Source: Elephas maximus indicus
Taxonomy: Eukaryota > Chordata > Mammalia > Proboscidea > Elephantidae
Length of the DNA: 64,000 nucleotides
Reading direction: 5' to 3'
Assembly (NCBI RefSeq): GCF_024166365.1
Contig: NC_064824.1
Span: 128,889,108 to 128,953,107 of the forward strand
Shown here: positions 10,760 to 21,089 of the stretch, one piece after another
How the letters are laid out: each line of letters begins with the position of its first letter
Position numbering within the stretch: the stretch's first letter is position 1
Position numbers and translations under genes: made by a program
The notes under the pieces: generated by a model
Told to the model about the DNA's origin: nothing
Database searches by the model: none
What the model saw: the letters and a program-made list of their open reading frames with translations, nothing else

Positions 10760-12709
10760 TTGTGGAATGACATCAAGGACATCATCCATGAAGAAAGCAA
10801 GAGGTCATTGAAAAGACAGGAAAGAAATAAAAGACCAAGGTGGATGTCAGAGGAGACTCTGAAACTTGCTCTTAAGCGTCGAGCAGCTAAAGCAAAAGGA
10901 AGAATTCATGAAGTAAAAGAACTGAACCGAACGTTTCAAAGGGCCTCTCGAGAAGACAAAGGAAAGTATTATAATGACATGTGCAAAGAGCTGGAGATGG
11001 AAAACCAAAAGGGAAGAACACGCTCGGCGCTTCTCAAGCTGAAAGAACTGAAGAAAAAATTCAAGCTTCGAGTTGCAGTAGTGAACGATTCCATGGGGAA
11101 AATATTAAATGATGCAGGAAGCATCAAAAGAAGATGGAAGGAATACACAGAGTCATTATACCAAAAAGAATTAGTTGATATTCAACCATTTCAAGAGGTG
11201 GCATATGATCTGGAACCGATGATGCTGAAGGAAGAAGTCCAAGCTGCTCTGAAGGCATTGGCGAAAAACAAGGCTTCGGGAATTGATGGATTATCAATTG
11301 AGATGTTTCAACAAACAGATGCAGCGCTAGAGGTGCTCACTCGTCTATGCCAAGAAATATGGAAGACAGCTACCTGGCCAACTGACTGGAAAAGATATAT
11401 ATTTATGCCTGTTCCCAAGAAACGTGATCCAACCAAATGTGAAATTATAGAACAATATCATTAATATCACATGCAAGCAAAATTCTGCTGAAGATCATTC
11501 AAAAATGGATGCAGCAGTATATCGACAGGGAACTGCCAGAAATTCAGGCTGGTTTCAGAAGAGGACATAGAACCAGGGATATCATTGCTGATGTCAGATG
11601 GATCCTGGCTGAAAGCAGAGAATACCAGAAGAATGTTTACCTGTGTTTTATTGATTATGCAAAGGAATTTGACTATGTGGATCATAACAAACTATGGATA
11701 ACACTGCGAAGAATGGGAATTCCAGAACACTTAATTGTGCTCATGAGGAACCTTTACATAGATCAAGAAGCAGTTGTTCAGACAGAACAAGGGGATACTG
11801 ATTGGTTTAAAGTCAGGAAAGGTGTGCGTTAGGGTTGTATTCTTTCACCATACCTATTTAATCTGTATGCTAAACAAATAATACGAGAAGCTGGACTATA
11901 TGAAGAAGAACGGGGCATCAGGATTGGAGGAAGACTAGCAACCTGCATTATGCAGATGACACAACCTTGCTTGCTGAAAGTGAAGAGGACTTGAAGCACT
12001 TACTAATGAAGATCAAAGACCACAGCCTTCAGTATGGATTACACCTTAACATAAAGAAAACAAAAATCCTCACAACTGGACCAATGAGCAACATCATGAT
12101 AAATGGAGAAAAGATTGAAGTTGTGAAAGATTTCATTTTACTTGGATCCACAATCAACACCCATGGAAGCAGCAGTCAAGACATCAAAAGATGCATTGCA
12201 TCGGGCAAATCTGCTGCAAATGACCTCTTCAAAGTGTTGAAGAGCAAAGATGTCACCCTGAAGACTAAGGTGCGCCTGACCCAAGCCATGGTATTTTCAA
12301 TCACATCATATGCATGTGAAAGCTGGACAATGAATAAGGAAGATTGAAGAAGAGTTGATGCCTTTGAATTGTGGTGTTGGCGAAGAATATTGAATATATC
12401 ACGGACTGCCAAAGGAAGGAACAAATCTGTCTCAGAAGAAGTACAACCAGAATGCTCCTTAGAAGCAAGGATGGTGAGACTGCATCCTTACATACTCTGG
12501 ACGTGTTGTCAGGAGGGATGAGTCCCTGGAGAAGGACATCATGCTTGGCAGAGTACAGGGTCAGCGGAAAAGAAGAAGACCCTCAAATGAGGTGGATTGA
12601 CAAAGTGGCTGCAACAATGAGCTCAAGCATAACAACGATGGTAAGGATGGTGCAGGACCAGGCAATGTTTCGTTCTGTTGTGCATAGGGTCGCTATGAGT
12701 CAGAACTGA
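10760..12709 (+). pseudogene. RTE reverse transcriptase and C-terminus (broken ORF)
   Basis: This encodes the polymerase that copies RTE RNA (and probably AfroSINE RNA) at the nicked target. Pieces lie in three frames. 10760-11464 has KNKASGIDGLSIEMFQ and IFMPVPKKRDPT. 11472-11832 has GFRRGHRTRDI and CFIDYAKEFDYVDHNKLW. 11940-12347 has the catalytic YADD at 11949-11960 and GLHLNIKKTKI. 12371-12709 has the C-terminal tail with MRWIDKVAATM. Lesions are a frameshift near 11464, a TAG at 11830-11832 replacing Gln in the conserved RQG motif, a frameshift near 11940, a TGA near 12345 and a further shift after it. The catalytic residues survive but the protein cannot be made intact. Confidence 0.9.
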
Positions 12710-12741
12710 CTCTACGGCACCTAACAACAACAACAACAAAA

Positions 12742-13130
12742 AAGTATCAAGTTGTCTAAAATATTTTTAAAAGAAAAATGGAGAACTTTGTTGGTAGTTT
12801 TTTTTACTTTTGAGTCACAAACAGTACTTAACATAAAGCACTCCAAATCACAGAATTAATAGAAAAGGTACAAGCCCCATTCTGTAAACCTAGCATAAGC
12901 CTGGTCCTGAACTCTCAGAAAAAGGCAACAATGGACCAAAGACTGCACTGCTCTTCTCGCACATTCACAAGAGGGGGTCACAAGCCCCAGGCCTGGCTGT
13001 TAAGAGTACAGGGCCATAGTGATGGTTAGAACTGGTTAGATGATCCAGTCTAGGCCAATCAAGTTTTTCATAGAGAATTTTGCTAGAATTATTGGGGAAA
13101 AGTCACTCTCTTCTGATATCCAACATGTAA
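12742..13130. other. Unrecognised non-coding DNA
   Basis: No gene or known repeat is seen between the RTE tail and the first unclassified dispersed repeat. Confidence 0.4.
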
Positions 13131-13320
13131 AGGCACATGCCAGGGCAGGACCAGCTACAGAATTTACGGGATCCAGTACAAAAATGAAAATTATTAAGAA
13201 TTTTGAGGCAGCAACAGCAGGGAATTAAAACAAGCACAGAACCGCCCTAAGCACGGGACCCCGTGCAGCTGTACGGGTTGCACACCCATCAAGCTGACTC
13301 CATGCCCCCAGATGGAGAGA
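13131..13320. repeat. Unclassified dispersed repeat A, copy 1
   Basis: This matches 52365-52560 in the same orientation: GCAGGACCAGCTACAGAATTT, then AGCAACAGC, then CAAGCACAG, then CCCGTGCAGCTGTACGGG and ACCCATCAAGCTG against similar words in the second copy. I recall comparable sequence from other mammals but cannot name the family. Confidence 0.6.
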
Positions 13321-13534
13321 GTCTATCTGACAATGAAAGCCTTGCAGAGGAAAATCAGACCTGAGGGTGAGGTGATGGGAGACATAGAAGGTCATGAGTC
13401 CAAGGTTTAATTCTTGAACCTAGAGTATCACTTCAGGTCCCTGAGAAGCAGGTGTAAATGTATTAGGGGAGATGCCTGTGAAGGATAAATCAAGGAGGAA
13501 GCAGAAGGCAGACTGCATTGCTGGCCTGCAGAGG

Positions 13535-13725
13535 CATAACTCAGGTATGCCAGGTAGGGCACATGGCCTGGTCTCTGCTTGAGGAAGGGCACTAACCAGC
13601 AGTTTCTATTGGCCATCACAGTTTCCATCGCCAGCTGTGAAAGATCATTCAGCAATTTAACACGAAATGCCTGAGGCGCTATTTTCTGTACAGAGGCCTC
13701 TGCTGGCCAGATACCTTAAGAGGAG
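13535..13725. repeat. Unclassified dispersed repeat B, copy 1
   Basis: This matches the sequence that flanks the LTR at 35555-36076 (35505-35554 plus 36077-36190). Shared words are CAGTTTCTATTGGCCATC, CCAGCTGTGA, GATCATTCAGCAATTTAA and GCGCTATTTTCTGTA. Family unknown. Confidence 0.65.
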
Positions 13726-14505
13726 TGATAGAAAGAAGGATGATTAGGTGGGTGGATACTCAGATTGCAGAGCAGCCCAGACAGAGTCTTGGCCAAGCCA
13801 AAGGGGAACCCCAGAGCAAAGAAACCAAAGAAAGCTTGCATGGGGCGGGAATGGCCCAGCTCTGGCACACCCACGCTGCTCAGTCATTGGCTGGGAGAAG
13901 CCTAAAATGAGAATGGTCCAGCTTGAACACTGCCTGCAACTACTCTGGACCCACAGGTTCACTGAAGATGAGATTCGGGTGACTTGGCCACCTCGTGTCA
14001 TCCAAAACCCCTGCTGCACATGTTTGGGGAGCAGCTTCTCCACAGTTTCTGTAGCCGCTTTTCCTGAGGAGACACATAGACAGGAGATGTTAGTAGGAGA
14101 AACTGCAATCCCATCTCCGCAATTGGTCTCTTGCCCACACCTGGTATTCATCGTCTTTGCCTTCCACTATTTATCAAAAATCCCCCTGGTTCTCAGCTGT
14201 CACCTTAGCAGGTCTCAGCAGCTTACCTGGTGGTGTGACCCAAGCCTTTCTGCCTCCAGGGTCTCAGCAGTGGTCAGAGGTAGATTATCTAATAGGCAAG
14301 GTAAGCAGGCCGCTTCACTGCATCACCCCATGAATAAGGTGGATCTAAAGTAGCAGCTTGAGGCTGTCTGCCAACTACTCTTTTTGCATCAGGTTCTCAA
14401 AGGCAAAACTGAACCACACACCTTGATGGCTACCACAGCTAGATCAACCTGTGTTTATAAGTCTATCTCCAGATCTCTGTCAATATCTAAATATGCAGTG
14501 TCTAA
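13726..14505. other. Non-coding stretch with long chance ORFs
   Basis: A 201-codon plus frame (13748-14353) and a 135-codon minus frame (13744-14151) overlap. Neither resembles a known protein or shows paired splice signals that I can defend. Local GC content is higher than the surroundings, which favours chance open frames. Confidence 0.4.
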
Positions 14506-14668
14506 TCATGTTGGCATAATGGCTAAAAGCTACAGCTGCTAACCAAAGGGTTAGCAGTTCGAGTCCACCAAGTGCTCCTTGGAATCCATATGGGGCAGTT
14601 TTACTCTGTCCTATTGAGTAGCTCTGAGTCCGAATCTACTCGACGGCAATGGGTTTGGTTTGGGTTTT
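14506..14668 (+). mobile_element. AfroSINE, short subtype
   Basis: Plus-strand copy with GCAGTTCGAGTCC (box B), CTCCTTGGAATCC and CTCGACGGCAATGGG, then a T/G-rich tail of TTTGGTT units. It directly abuts the 5' edge of an RTE fragment. Confidence 0.92.
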
Positions 14669-14924
14669 TTGAATCATATCTCACATACTTTGGATGCATT
14701 ATCAGGAGGGACCAGGCCCTGGAGAAGGACATCATGCTTGGTAAAAGACAGGGTCAGTGGAAAAGAGGAAGACCCTCAATGAGATGGATTAACACAGTGG
14801 CTGCAACAATGGGCTCAAACATAACAATTGTGAGGATGGCGCAGGACCGGGCAGTGTTTCCTTCTGCTGTGCATAACATTGTTATGAGTTGGAACTGACT
14901 CGAAGGCACCTAACAACAACAATC
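14669..14924 (+). mobile_element. RTE LINE, 3' end fragment
   Basis: 5'-truncated copy from TCTCACATACTTTGG to GGCACCTAACAACAACAATC. The frame still reads ILRRDQALEKDIMLGK-type residues of the RTE C-terminus and MRWINTVAATMG. Confidence 0.9.
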
Positions 14925-15263
14925 ACAAACAAGTAGGATTTTGTTTATTCAAAGAATTCAAAGATAATTTGCATTAGAAGGCTTTTTAGTGTTTTGTTTT
15001 CTTTGGTGCTTTTCTGGACAATCAAAACGTTCAAGGTACAAATCTCTTACAATTGGATAAAAGGATTTGTTATTTTTAAAAGGAATTACAAGGCTTCACT
15101 GCTGATTCTAAGCATTGAGAAATAATGCTTTGTGAGCCTGCTGACGATCAGAATCTTGGCCATTTTGAGAGCCTGGGCCAATCATATCAATGAAGTTTCC
15201 CAGTTCTGTCTGGTTCTGCCATGCACACGATGATACATCTGTTCTCTGGCCTACTTAATCTGC
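14925..15263. other. Unrecognised non-coding DNA
   Basis: No gene or recognised repeat. Confidence 0.4.
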
Positions 15264-15759
15264 TGTCTTAGTCATCTAGTGCTGCTGTAACAGAGGTACT
15301 ACAAGCTGGATGGCTTTAGCAAAGAGAAATTTATTCTCTCACAGTCTAGTAGGTTCCAAGTCCAAATTTGCTTCCTGTTTCTTTTGGCTCTGGAGGATGA
15401 TTCCTTGTCATCAACCCTCCCTGGTCAAGGAGTTTCTCAGGCTCAGGGATCCCAGGTCCAATGGATGCTCTCTGCTCCCGGTGCTGCATTCTTGCTGGTA
15501 TGAGGTGCCCAACTCTTTGCTTGCTTCCCTTTCTTTTTATCTCTTGAGAAATAAAAGGTGGTACAGGCCACACCCCAGGAAAGCTCCCTTTACCTTGGAT
15601 CAGGGAGGCAACCTAAGTAAGGGTGGTGTTACAATCCCACCCTAATTCTCTCAACATAAAATTACAACCACAAAATGGAGGACAGCCACACAAAACTGGG
15701 ATTCATGGCCTAACCAAGTTGACGCATATTTTGGGGGGGACACAATTTAATCCATGACA
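15264..15759 (-). mobile_element. Solo LTR, MaLR type
   Basis: Plus-strand termini TGTCTTAGTCATC and ATCCATGACA (TG...CA), 496 bp. The flanking pentamers TCTGC (15259-15263) and TCTCC (15760-15764) differ by one base. The body matches the LTRs at 4203, 8160 and 31057. Confidence 0.9.
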
Positions 15760-16574
15760 TCTCCATCAGCGCTGCAGCATCCCATCTGTTCAAAATAATG
15801 TGGACCGTTTCCGAGGGCCCCACTGAAACTTCTTCTCCAAACAAGGCATCATCATATACATTCAGTAGCTAGGAAATCTCTAATTCAGGGCAATCTCACC
15901 CTAAAACAGACAATAAAAAATACTTTGTAGACTTAATGCAATGTCCTAGAGGTCAGCAAAAATTTCTCTTAGGATAAGCTTTTTCTAAACATGGTATCTC
16001 AGGCAACTTAAACATGTACAAACCCAGAGGGCTCGGAATGGTTCAACAAGCAAGGTACAAGCTGAGCCACAAGAGCAAAATAAACATTTAAAAATAACAA
16101 TAAGGATAATAGTTATAATCTCCCCAGTGAGATATAAGGTCACTGTGACCACCAAAACACAAAGCCAAATAGCCTGCCTGGCTTGGTGCTTCCTTGGTCC
16201 CTGTGTGTTTGTAAGCTCAGAGCCAGGCTGCAGGCGGGCACGGGGTTCCAGCTTCCACTTGCTGAGTCTCAAGTGACTGCCAATGGCTCGTGTTGCAAAT
16301 TTGTTTATATTTAGAAGAACAGGTGTGTGGCCCAGTTCTAAATCAAGTCAGTGCCCCACTGGTATCATCTTGATGTGTGTCATATGCAAGAATGATTTAA
16401 TATGGAAAAAGGTGACACACCTAGCCTGCCTTGCTCACTGAGCCACACCTAGCATGTGGGGAATTTTGCATCCTGACTTCTATTCTCTTCAGGTTGTGTT
16501 CACCGCCCCTCTTTTCATAAACCTACGAGGCTTTTCTTATCCTAGTTGCTGGTTTCCCATGAGCAAAGGAGGAG
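15760..16574. other. Unrecognised non-coding DNA
   Basis: No gene or recognised repeat is visible. The 95-codon minus frame 15985-16272 has hydrophobic stretches but no recognisable family. Confidence 0.35.
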
Positions 16575-16745
16575 CCCTGGATTCTATGGCAGCTTCGGTT
16601 ACCTCCCAGCTGTGTGACCTGGGGTGATTTTCCACTGCTGGTATTCAGTGATGCCCTCTTTAACATGGAGGAAATGATCCCAAGATTGTTGTGAAACTCA
16701 AACGATACAACATAGGTGCAAGTGCTTCATAAATGCCTACGTACT
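16575..16745 (+). mobile_element. MIR SINE
   Basis: Decayed MIR core: CAGCTGTGTGACCTGGG, then GATTGTTGTGAAACTCAAACG-like and AAGTGCTTCATAAATG. The order matches the MIR consensus on the plus strand. Confidence 0.6.
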
Positions 16746-16747
16746 CC

Positions 16748-16970
16748 AAGCCAAAGCCAAACCAAACCCATTCGCATGGAGTCATTTCCAACTCATAGAG
16801 ACTCCACGTGTTACTGAGCAGGACTGTGTTCCATAGGGTTTTCTTAACTGTGATCATTACAGAAGCAGATCACCAACCCTTTCTTCCATTGAGCCACTAG
16901 GCTGGTTTGAACCACCAACTTCTAGGTTAGTAGTTGAGTGCTAAGTGTTTGTACCACCCACGGACCTTTG
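16748..16970 (-). mobile_element. AfroSINE, long subtype
   Basis: Minus-strand copy starting AACCAAACCCATTCGC on the plus strand and ending ACCACCCACGGACC. It includes the AGAAGCAGATCACC segment. Its downstream flank at 16971 is unrecognised. Confidence 0.88.
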
Positions 16971-17049
16971 AACTACTCCACAAATGTAAACTACTATGAT
17001 GTTGTAAAAAACCTTTATGAAGCTAGACATCCTCTAAAAATGTAAACTC

Positions 17050-17244
17050 GTGTCACAGATGCAAGTGTGCTGTGCCCAACATTATAAATGTCAGATACCT
17101 GATGGAATCCAAGACGAGGTGTCCTGGAAGGCGGCAGTTTTGCAGCCACCTTCTTCAGTCACAATTTCTACTAGGAATTCTGATGAAAATCCAGTGTATG
17201 AGGAAGTGGAAACACTTGGTTATGCTGTAAAATTTTCCCGCTAA
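17050..17244 (+). other. Weak candidate exon with tyrosine motif
   Basis: An open frame ends at a TAA (17242-17244). It contains ENPVYEEVETLGYAVKFSR, two tyrosines in contexts like those in signalling tails of membrane receptors. A CAG just before 17059 could serve as a splice acceptor, but the preceding pyrimidine tract is poor. No other exon of a gene is visible in the window and I do not recognise the protein, so chance is the more likely explanation. Confidence 0.15.
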
Positions 17245-17347
17245 TGGTTTTAGCTCTGATGCTTGTCCAGGCTTCCATCCTCATCCTGCGTAGTGTGCAG
17301 CATGGCACTGGCTTACTATGCATCGTTTTGTAGCATCTCCGCAAGTG

Positions 17348-17560
17348 CCAAGCAAACTTGTTGCCATCAAGTCAATTAGGATTCCTGGCAAACCTACCTG
17401 TTACACAGTAGAACTGCCGCACAGGGTTTTCTTGGCTGTAATCTCTATAGAAGCAGATCGCCAGGCCTTTCTTCCCCAGTGCCACTGCTTGGGTTTGAAC
17501 AGCCACCTTTTCAATCAGTAGGCGAGCTCAAACCATTTGTGCCACCCAGGTACCAAAGTG
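17348..17560 (-). mobile_element. AfroSINE, long subtype
   Basis: Minus-strand copy from TTGTTGCCATCAAGTC to GTGCCACCCAGGTACC on the plus strand, with the CTATAGAAGCAGATCGCC segment. Confidence 0.88.
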
Positions 17561-17737
17561 CCACGTAGAAGGCTGATTTTCAATGGGGAAGAAAAAGGAA
17601 ATTTTGTTACGATCTCAATTTCACTTGTTTGTTTTATAATAGAAAAGGTGATGTGGTATTAAAAAGTTCTGTGAACAGTGATCAAATATTTTCTAGAAAA
17701 AAATAACTTTTATTTTTTATAAAGAGGTATTTATGAT

Positions 17738-17770
17738 ATTGCCATAGAGTTGATTCTAACTCATCATAAA
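17738..17770 (-). mobile_element. AfroSINE scrap
   Basis: About 30 bp (ATTGCCATAGAGTTG and CTAACTCATCATAAA) match only the 3' end of the SINE. Flanking TTTATGAT and ATCATAAA are inverted. Confidence 0.45.
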
Positions 17771-18074
17771 TACCACTTAATAAAAAGTTTCCTGTCTACT
17801 GTGTCTTTCTTTGCCATATTATGTTGGATGTCTCATTAAATAAGCAAAAAAAACATAGTGGATTTCTGTGTTCCCAAGCACTAGTGACAGCTCAAGCACT
17901 TGGAGTGCACTTGCACTTGAACTTCCTCTCAGTCATCTTTCCTGGACTCATGCTTAAGCTCTCCTTAAAAAAAAAAAAAAAAATTTTAGTTGCTCTGAAA
18001 TGTAGGCAAGAAGAGAGGGAACTGCCCCTCCAAATATGCTGACCTAAAAGACACTAAACCAAAAAAAAAAAAAA

Positions 18075-18435
18075 AAATCCTGTTGCTGTTGAATCAATTC
18101 CAACTCTTAGCAACCCTACAGGACAGAGTAGAACTGCCCCATACAGTTTCCAAAGCTGTAATCTTTATGGAAGACGCCCTGGTGGTGCAAGGGTTAAGTG
18201 CCCAGCTGCTAACTGAAAAGTTGGTGGTTCCAACTCCCCATGTTCAAACCCACCAGCTTCTTCCCAGGAGAAAGATGTGGTCCTCTGCTTCTGTGAGTAT
18301 TACAGCCTAGGAAACTTTATGTGGCATTTCTGCTCTATCCTATTGAGTTGCTGTGAGTCTGAATTAGCTTGATGGCAATAGGTTAATCTTTATGGAAGCC
18401 AACTGCCACATCTTTCTCTAGGAGCAGCTGGTGGA
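18075..18435 (-). mobile_element. AfroSINE, interrupted by another AfroSINE
   Basis: Minus-strand SINE in two parts: 18075-18173 (TGTTGCTGTTGAATC to TTATGGAAG) and 18399-18435 (CCAACTGCCACATC onward to GCAGCTGGTGGA). The plus-strand SINE at 18174-18383 splits it. Confidence 0.9.
18174..18383 (+). mobile_element. AfroSINE nested in an opposite AfroSINE
   Basis: Plus-strand copy from ACGCCCTGGTGGTGC through GAGAAAGATGTGG to GATGGCAATAGGT. The host-SINE sequence TAATCTTTATGGAAG is repeated at 18159-18173 and 18384-18398, a 15-bp target duplication. Confidence 0.93.
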
Positions 18436-19090
18436 GTTAAAAGACACAGGGTTATAAAATCCCAGAGAGGAAAAGCTGTGGGAGGGTCTCTCAGGACAGG
18501 AATCACCTCTGCAACTCGCCTGGCCATGGCTGCTGATCAGCCTCCACCTGACCAGCCCTGCATAGTGGTTATAACCACCTAGGCCCTGTGGCCCCAGGGT
18601 CTTGTTCACACCCATCTTCCAGCTTGTGTGCTTGAGTGAAGTTCAGACTACTTACTGATGCTAAACTACTAGACCCGGTAAGGCCAGGATCCTGATTACA
18701 CAGAAGGCCTAACTCCTCTCTCTTGACTGCTTCAGGGCTGGGAAGCCATGATCCTTGACCACAAAGGAAGGGAAAAAGCTTTGTTTGTTATTGTCCCACT
18801 AATAAAAATAACCAACCAATGGTATGAGTGAAATAATTTAAGTTCATTTCATGGGATTTGTTTTCAAAGAAGCAAAGCATATTTCCTTGGCCTACATGTT
18901 TGCTTTTTTAGAACTAAAAATATAAATATTTTAGATTTTTAAAAAAATAATGAAGTATGCATTTTAAACAGGTCATAATAAGTTGAGGAAGGCCAATAAT
19001 GAAATTGATGGGAACAGAAGGAAGACATAAAGAAAAAAACAGGGATGGGAAGATTGGCAGCAAATTAATGGAGAACGGAGAGTGATGGAG
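18436..19090. other. Unrecognised non-coding DNA
   Basis: No gene or known repeat. AT-rich patch at 18900-18970. Confidence 0.4.
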
Positions 19091-19310
19091 GGGGTGGAGA
19101 AAAAGCAGACAGAGACAGAGTGAACTTCAGAGAGAGAAAGAGGAAGAGAGATGGAGTGAGAGAGAGGCAGGGAGGAGGAAGGGTAAAGAGATGGGAGGGA
19201 ATGAAGGAAGGAAAGAGGGATAGAGGGATGAAGGGAGGCAGGGAAGCAGGAAAGGAAAGGAGGAGAAAGGGAGGATGAGAGGGAAAGAGGAAGGAGCAGG
19301 TCTGAGGTGA
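19091..19310 (+). repeat. Purine-rich simple repeat (GA/GGAA tract)
   Basis: Some 200 bp of GAGAGAG, GGGAGG and GGAAAG units with almost no pyrimidines on this strand. The serine- and proline-rich minus frames 18973-19323 and 19127-19459 are translations of this tract and are not genes. Confidence 0.9.
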
Positions 19311-19321
19311 GTAGACTGGTC

Positions 19322-19491
19322 ATGGAGCCTTGGCGGCCCAGTGGTTAAGAGCTCAGCTGCTAACCAAAAGGCCGGCAGTACAAATCCACCAGCCACTCTT
19401 TGGAAACCCTGTGGTGCAGTTCTGCTTTGTCCTGTAGGGCGGCTATGAGTCAGAATCAACTTATGGCAGCTGGTTTGGTTTTGGGTTTGGA
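19322..19491 (+). mobile_element. AfroSINE, short subtype
   Basis: Plus-strand copy starting GGAGCCTTGGCGGCCC, with CCAGTGGTTAAGAGC (box A), CTATGAGTCAGAATC and a TGGTTTGGTTTTGGG tail. Confidence 0.92.
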
Positions 19492-19539
19492 CCGGTCGTT
19501 GGTAAATTACTCACTAGGGTCCCCTGTGCCAGCCACAAT

Positions 19540-19912
19540 ACTAGAATTGTGGTGTTGGCAAAGAGTATTGAATATACAATAGACTGCCAGAAGAACAAAC
19601 AAATCAGTCTTAGAAGAAATACCGCCAGAATGCTCCTTAGAAGCAAGGGTGGTAACACTTTTAAGCTGGCTTACTTCAGACGTGTCATCAAGACAACAAA
19701 TCGTTAGAAAAGGACATCGTGTTTGGTAAGGTGGAGAGTGAGCAAAAACAAAGGAAACCCTCAATGAGATGGAGTGACGTAATAGCCGCAACTGTGGACT
19801 CAAAGACTCCAATGATCCTGACGATGGTACAGGACCGGGCAATGTTTCATTCTGTTAGACGTGAGGTCACCAGAAGTTGGAGCCTACTTAATGGCAGCTA
19901 ACAACGACAACT
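19540..19912 (+). mobile_element. RTE LINE, 3' end fragment
   Basis: 5'-truncated copy from TTGTGGTGTTGGC through GATGGAGTGACGT to GGCAGCTAACAACGAC. Diverged: several coding frames of the tail are broken. Confidence 0.88.
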
Positions 19913-19919
19913 GAGTATT

Positions 19920-20112
19920 CACTATCTCTCAGATGTAACCCTCACCACGACCAGAGTGTGATTCTATTATTACAGTCACAGTCATCGCCCTCAGACACAA
20001 GAAACCAACACCCTACAACTCATAGGTAATAACCAGCAGGGCCAGGATTCAGACACAGGTAACCTGGCCTCCATCCGCCACCTGCCTCTGCATCTTAGGC
20101 TGCTTCTCTTAT
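19920..20112 (-). mobile_element. MIR SINE (probable)
   Basis: The plus strand has GGGCCAGGATTCAGACACAGGT and CTGCATCTTAGGCTGC. Together these are the complement of a MIR head, after a decayed AACTCATAGGTAATAACC segment. Moderately decayed. Confidence 0.55.
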
Positions 20113-20607
20113 TCTCTAAGTGGACCATGAATCAGTTTCACTATTGATTGAGATTTCTATTAACCTCCCAGGAGCTACATGCAATGCTTTCGGCATCAAG
20201 AAACACTATATCTAGTAGTACTAGCAAACTGTAAAGTCCATTTGAGACTAATACAAAATTCAAGTGACATTTCAAAATGTATTTTAGAAGTTTACAGATA
20301 CTTGGCAATTTTTTAGCTGTTTCAAGCTCCTTCAGACATCTTAATTGCTTTATCGTTTTGCTTCAAGTGAACAGGTTTGTTTTATTCCTTGTTTGGAAGG
20401 TTTAATTAAAACTAGCATTTATTTCGGCTTGAGATCAAATTCTTGTTTTGGAATCTAGGTGAGACTAAGTAGGCAATAGGAAGAGAAAATGATTCTGTAA
20501 AAAGCTGGAAGTGAATACTAAACGTGTATAATAAATATAACAGCATGCACATCATTAAAGGTGCAGTGAATAAAAGAAGTGGATTAATCAGTGTTTGATA
20601 ACACTTT
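20113..20607. other. Unrecognised AT-rich DNA
   Basis: No gene or recognised repeat. Confidence 0.4.
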
Positions 20608-20613
20608 TTAAAA

Positions 20614-21089
20614 CCCTTTCATGCCCAGCAGTACATACAGTGACCATGAACTTTTACAGCCTCTGGGGTTTTTTGGGAAGCTATTGTACCACTGACAGCA
20701 CGTGCTATCGAAAGGCAGGGGACTTTATGACTGCTTGAAACCCAAGGGACGGGCATATGCTTCAAATGACTGTTTTTACTTGTATGTAAACATGTTTTTA
20801 CATGTATGATGTGCCTCAATTTTGGGTAGGAAAAATAAAATTTTGAAATTTTTTATTCGTTACAGACACATACCAATAGACCCTGGTGGGGACACTGGGG
20901 TATAATTAGTGGTACTTCATAGGCATCACTGAACACTTAGGGTAGGCTTGTGGGAGGGGGTAAGAAAAAAAAATCCATACAACCTACCAAAAACTCAGGC
21001 ACCCTCAATGATTCGGCCTGCTTCCATTAATGAAAATGTGCAATATCAACAAAAACTTCAAAGCAGCAAATCATTGGGTCACCAAAGGG
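20614..21089. mobile_element. Candidate piggyBac-type non-autonomous element
   Basis: The interval begins AACCCTTTCATGCCC and ends GGTCACCAAAGGGTT, an imperfect inverted terminal repeat with the CCCTTT start typical of piggyBac elements. TTAA lies directly at the right end (21090-21093) and one occurs at 20608-20611, two bases from the left end. It encodes no transposase. The assignment is an inference from termini alone. Confidence 0.4.

Larger units (their letters stand above)
9511..12741 (+). mobile_element. Near full-length RTE LINE (BovB clade, afrotherian type)
   Basis: About 3.2 kb, the usual RTE length. In order it has a 5' UTR (from GTGTCTGTCAGTTTG, 9516), an apurinic-type endonuclease coding region, a reverse transcriptase coding region, and a short tail GGCACCTAACAACAACAAC ending in A's at 12741. 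Only a five-base possible duplication (GTATC at 9504-9508 and 12744-12748) flanks it, which is weak. Several frameshifts and stops make it inactive. It is the best reference in the window for the smaller RTE pieces. Confidence 0.93.

Noticed and set aside
12715-12741. CAACAAC arrays as CRISPR or telomere-like repeats
   Set aside because: They are the short tails of RTE and AfroSINE copies; there are no spaced repeat units.
13744-14353. 201-codon plus frame and 135-codon minus frame as a possible gene
   Set aside because: The frames overlap on opposite strands in a GC-richer patch, have no recognisable domain, and no splice structure supports them.
18973-19459. Minus-strand Ser/Pro/Leu-rich frames
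   Set aside because: They are translations of the purine-rich simple repeat and a SINE.
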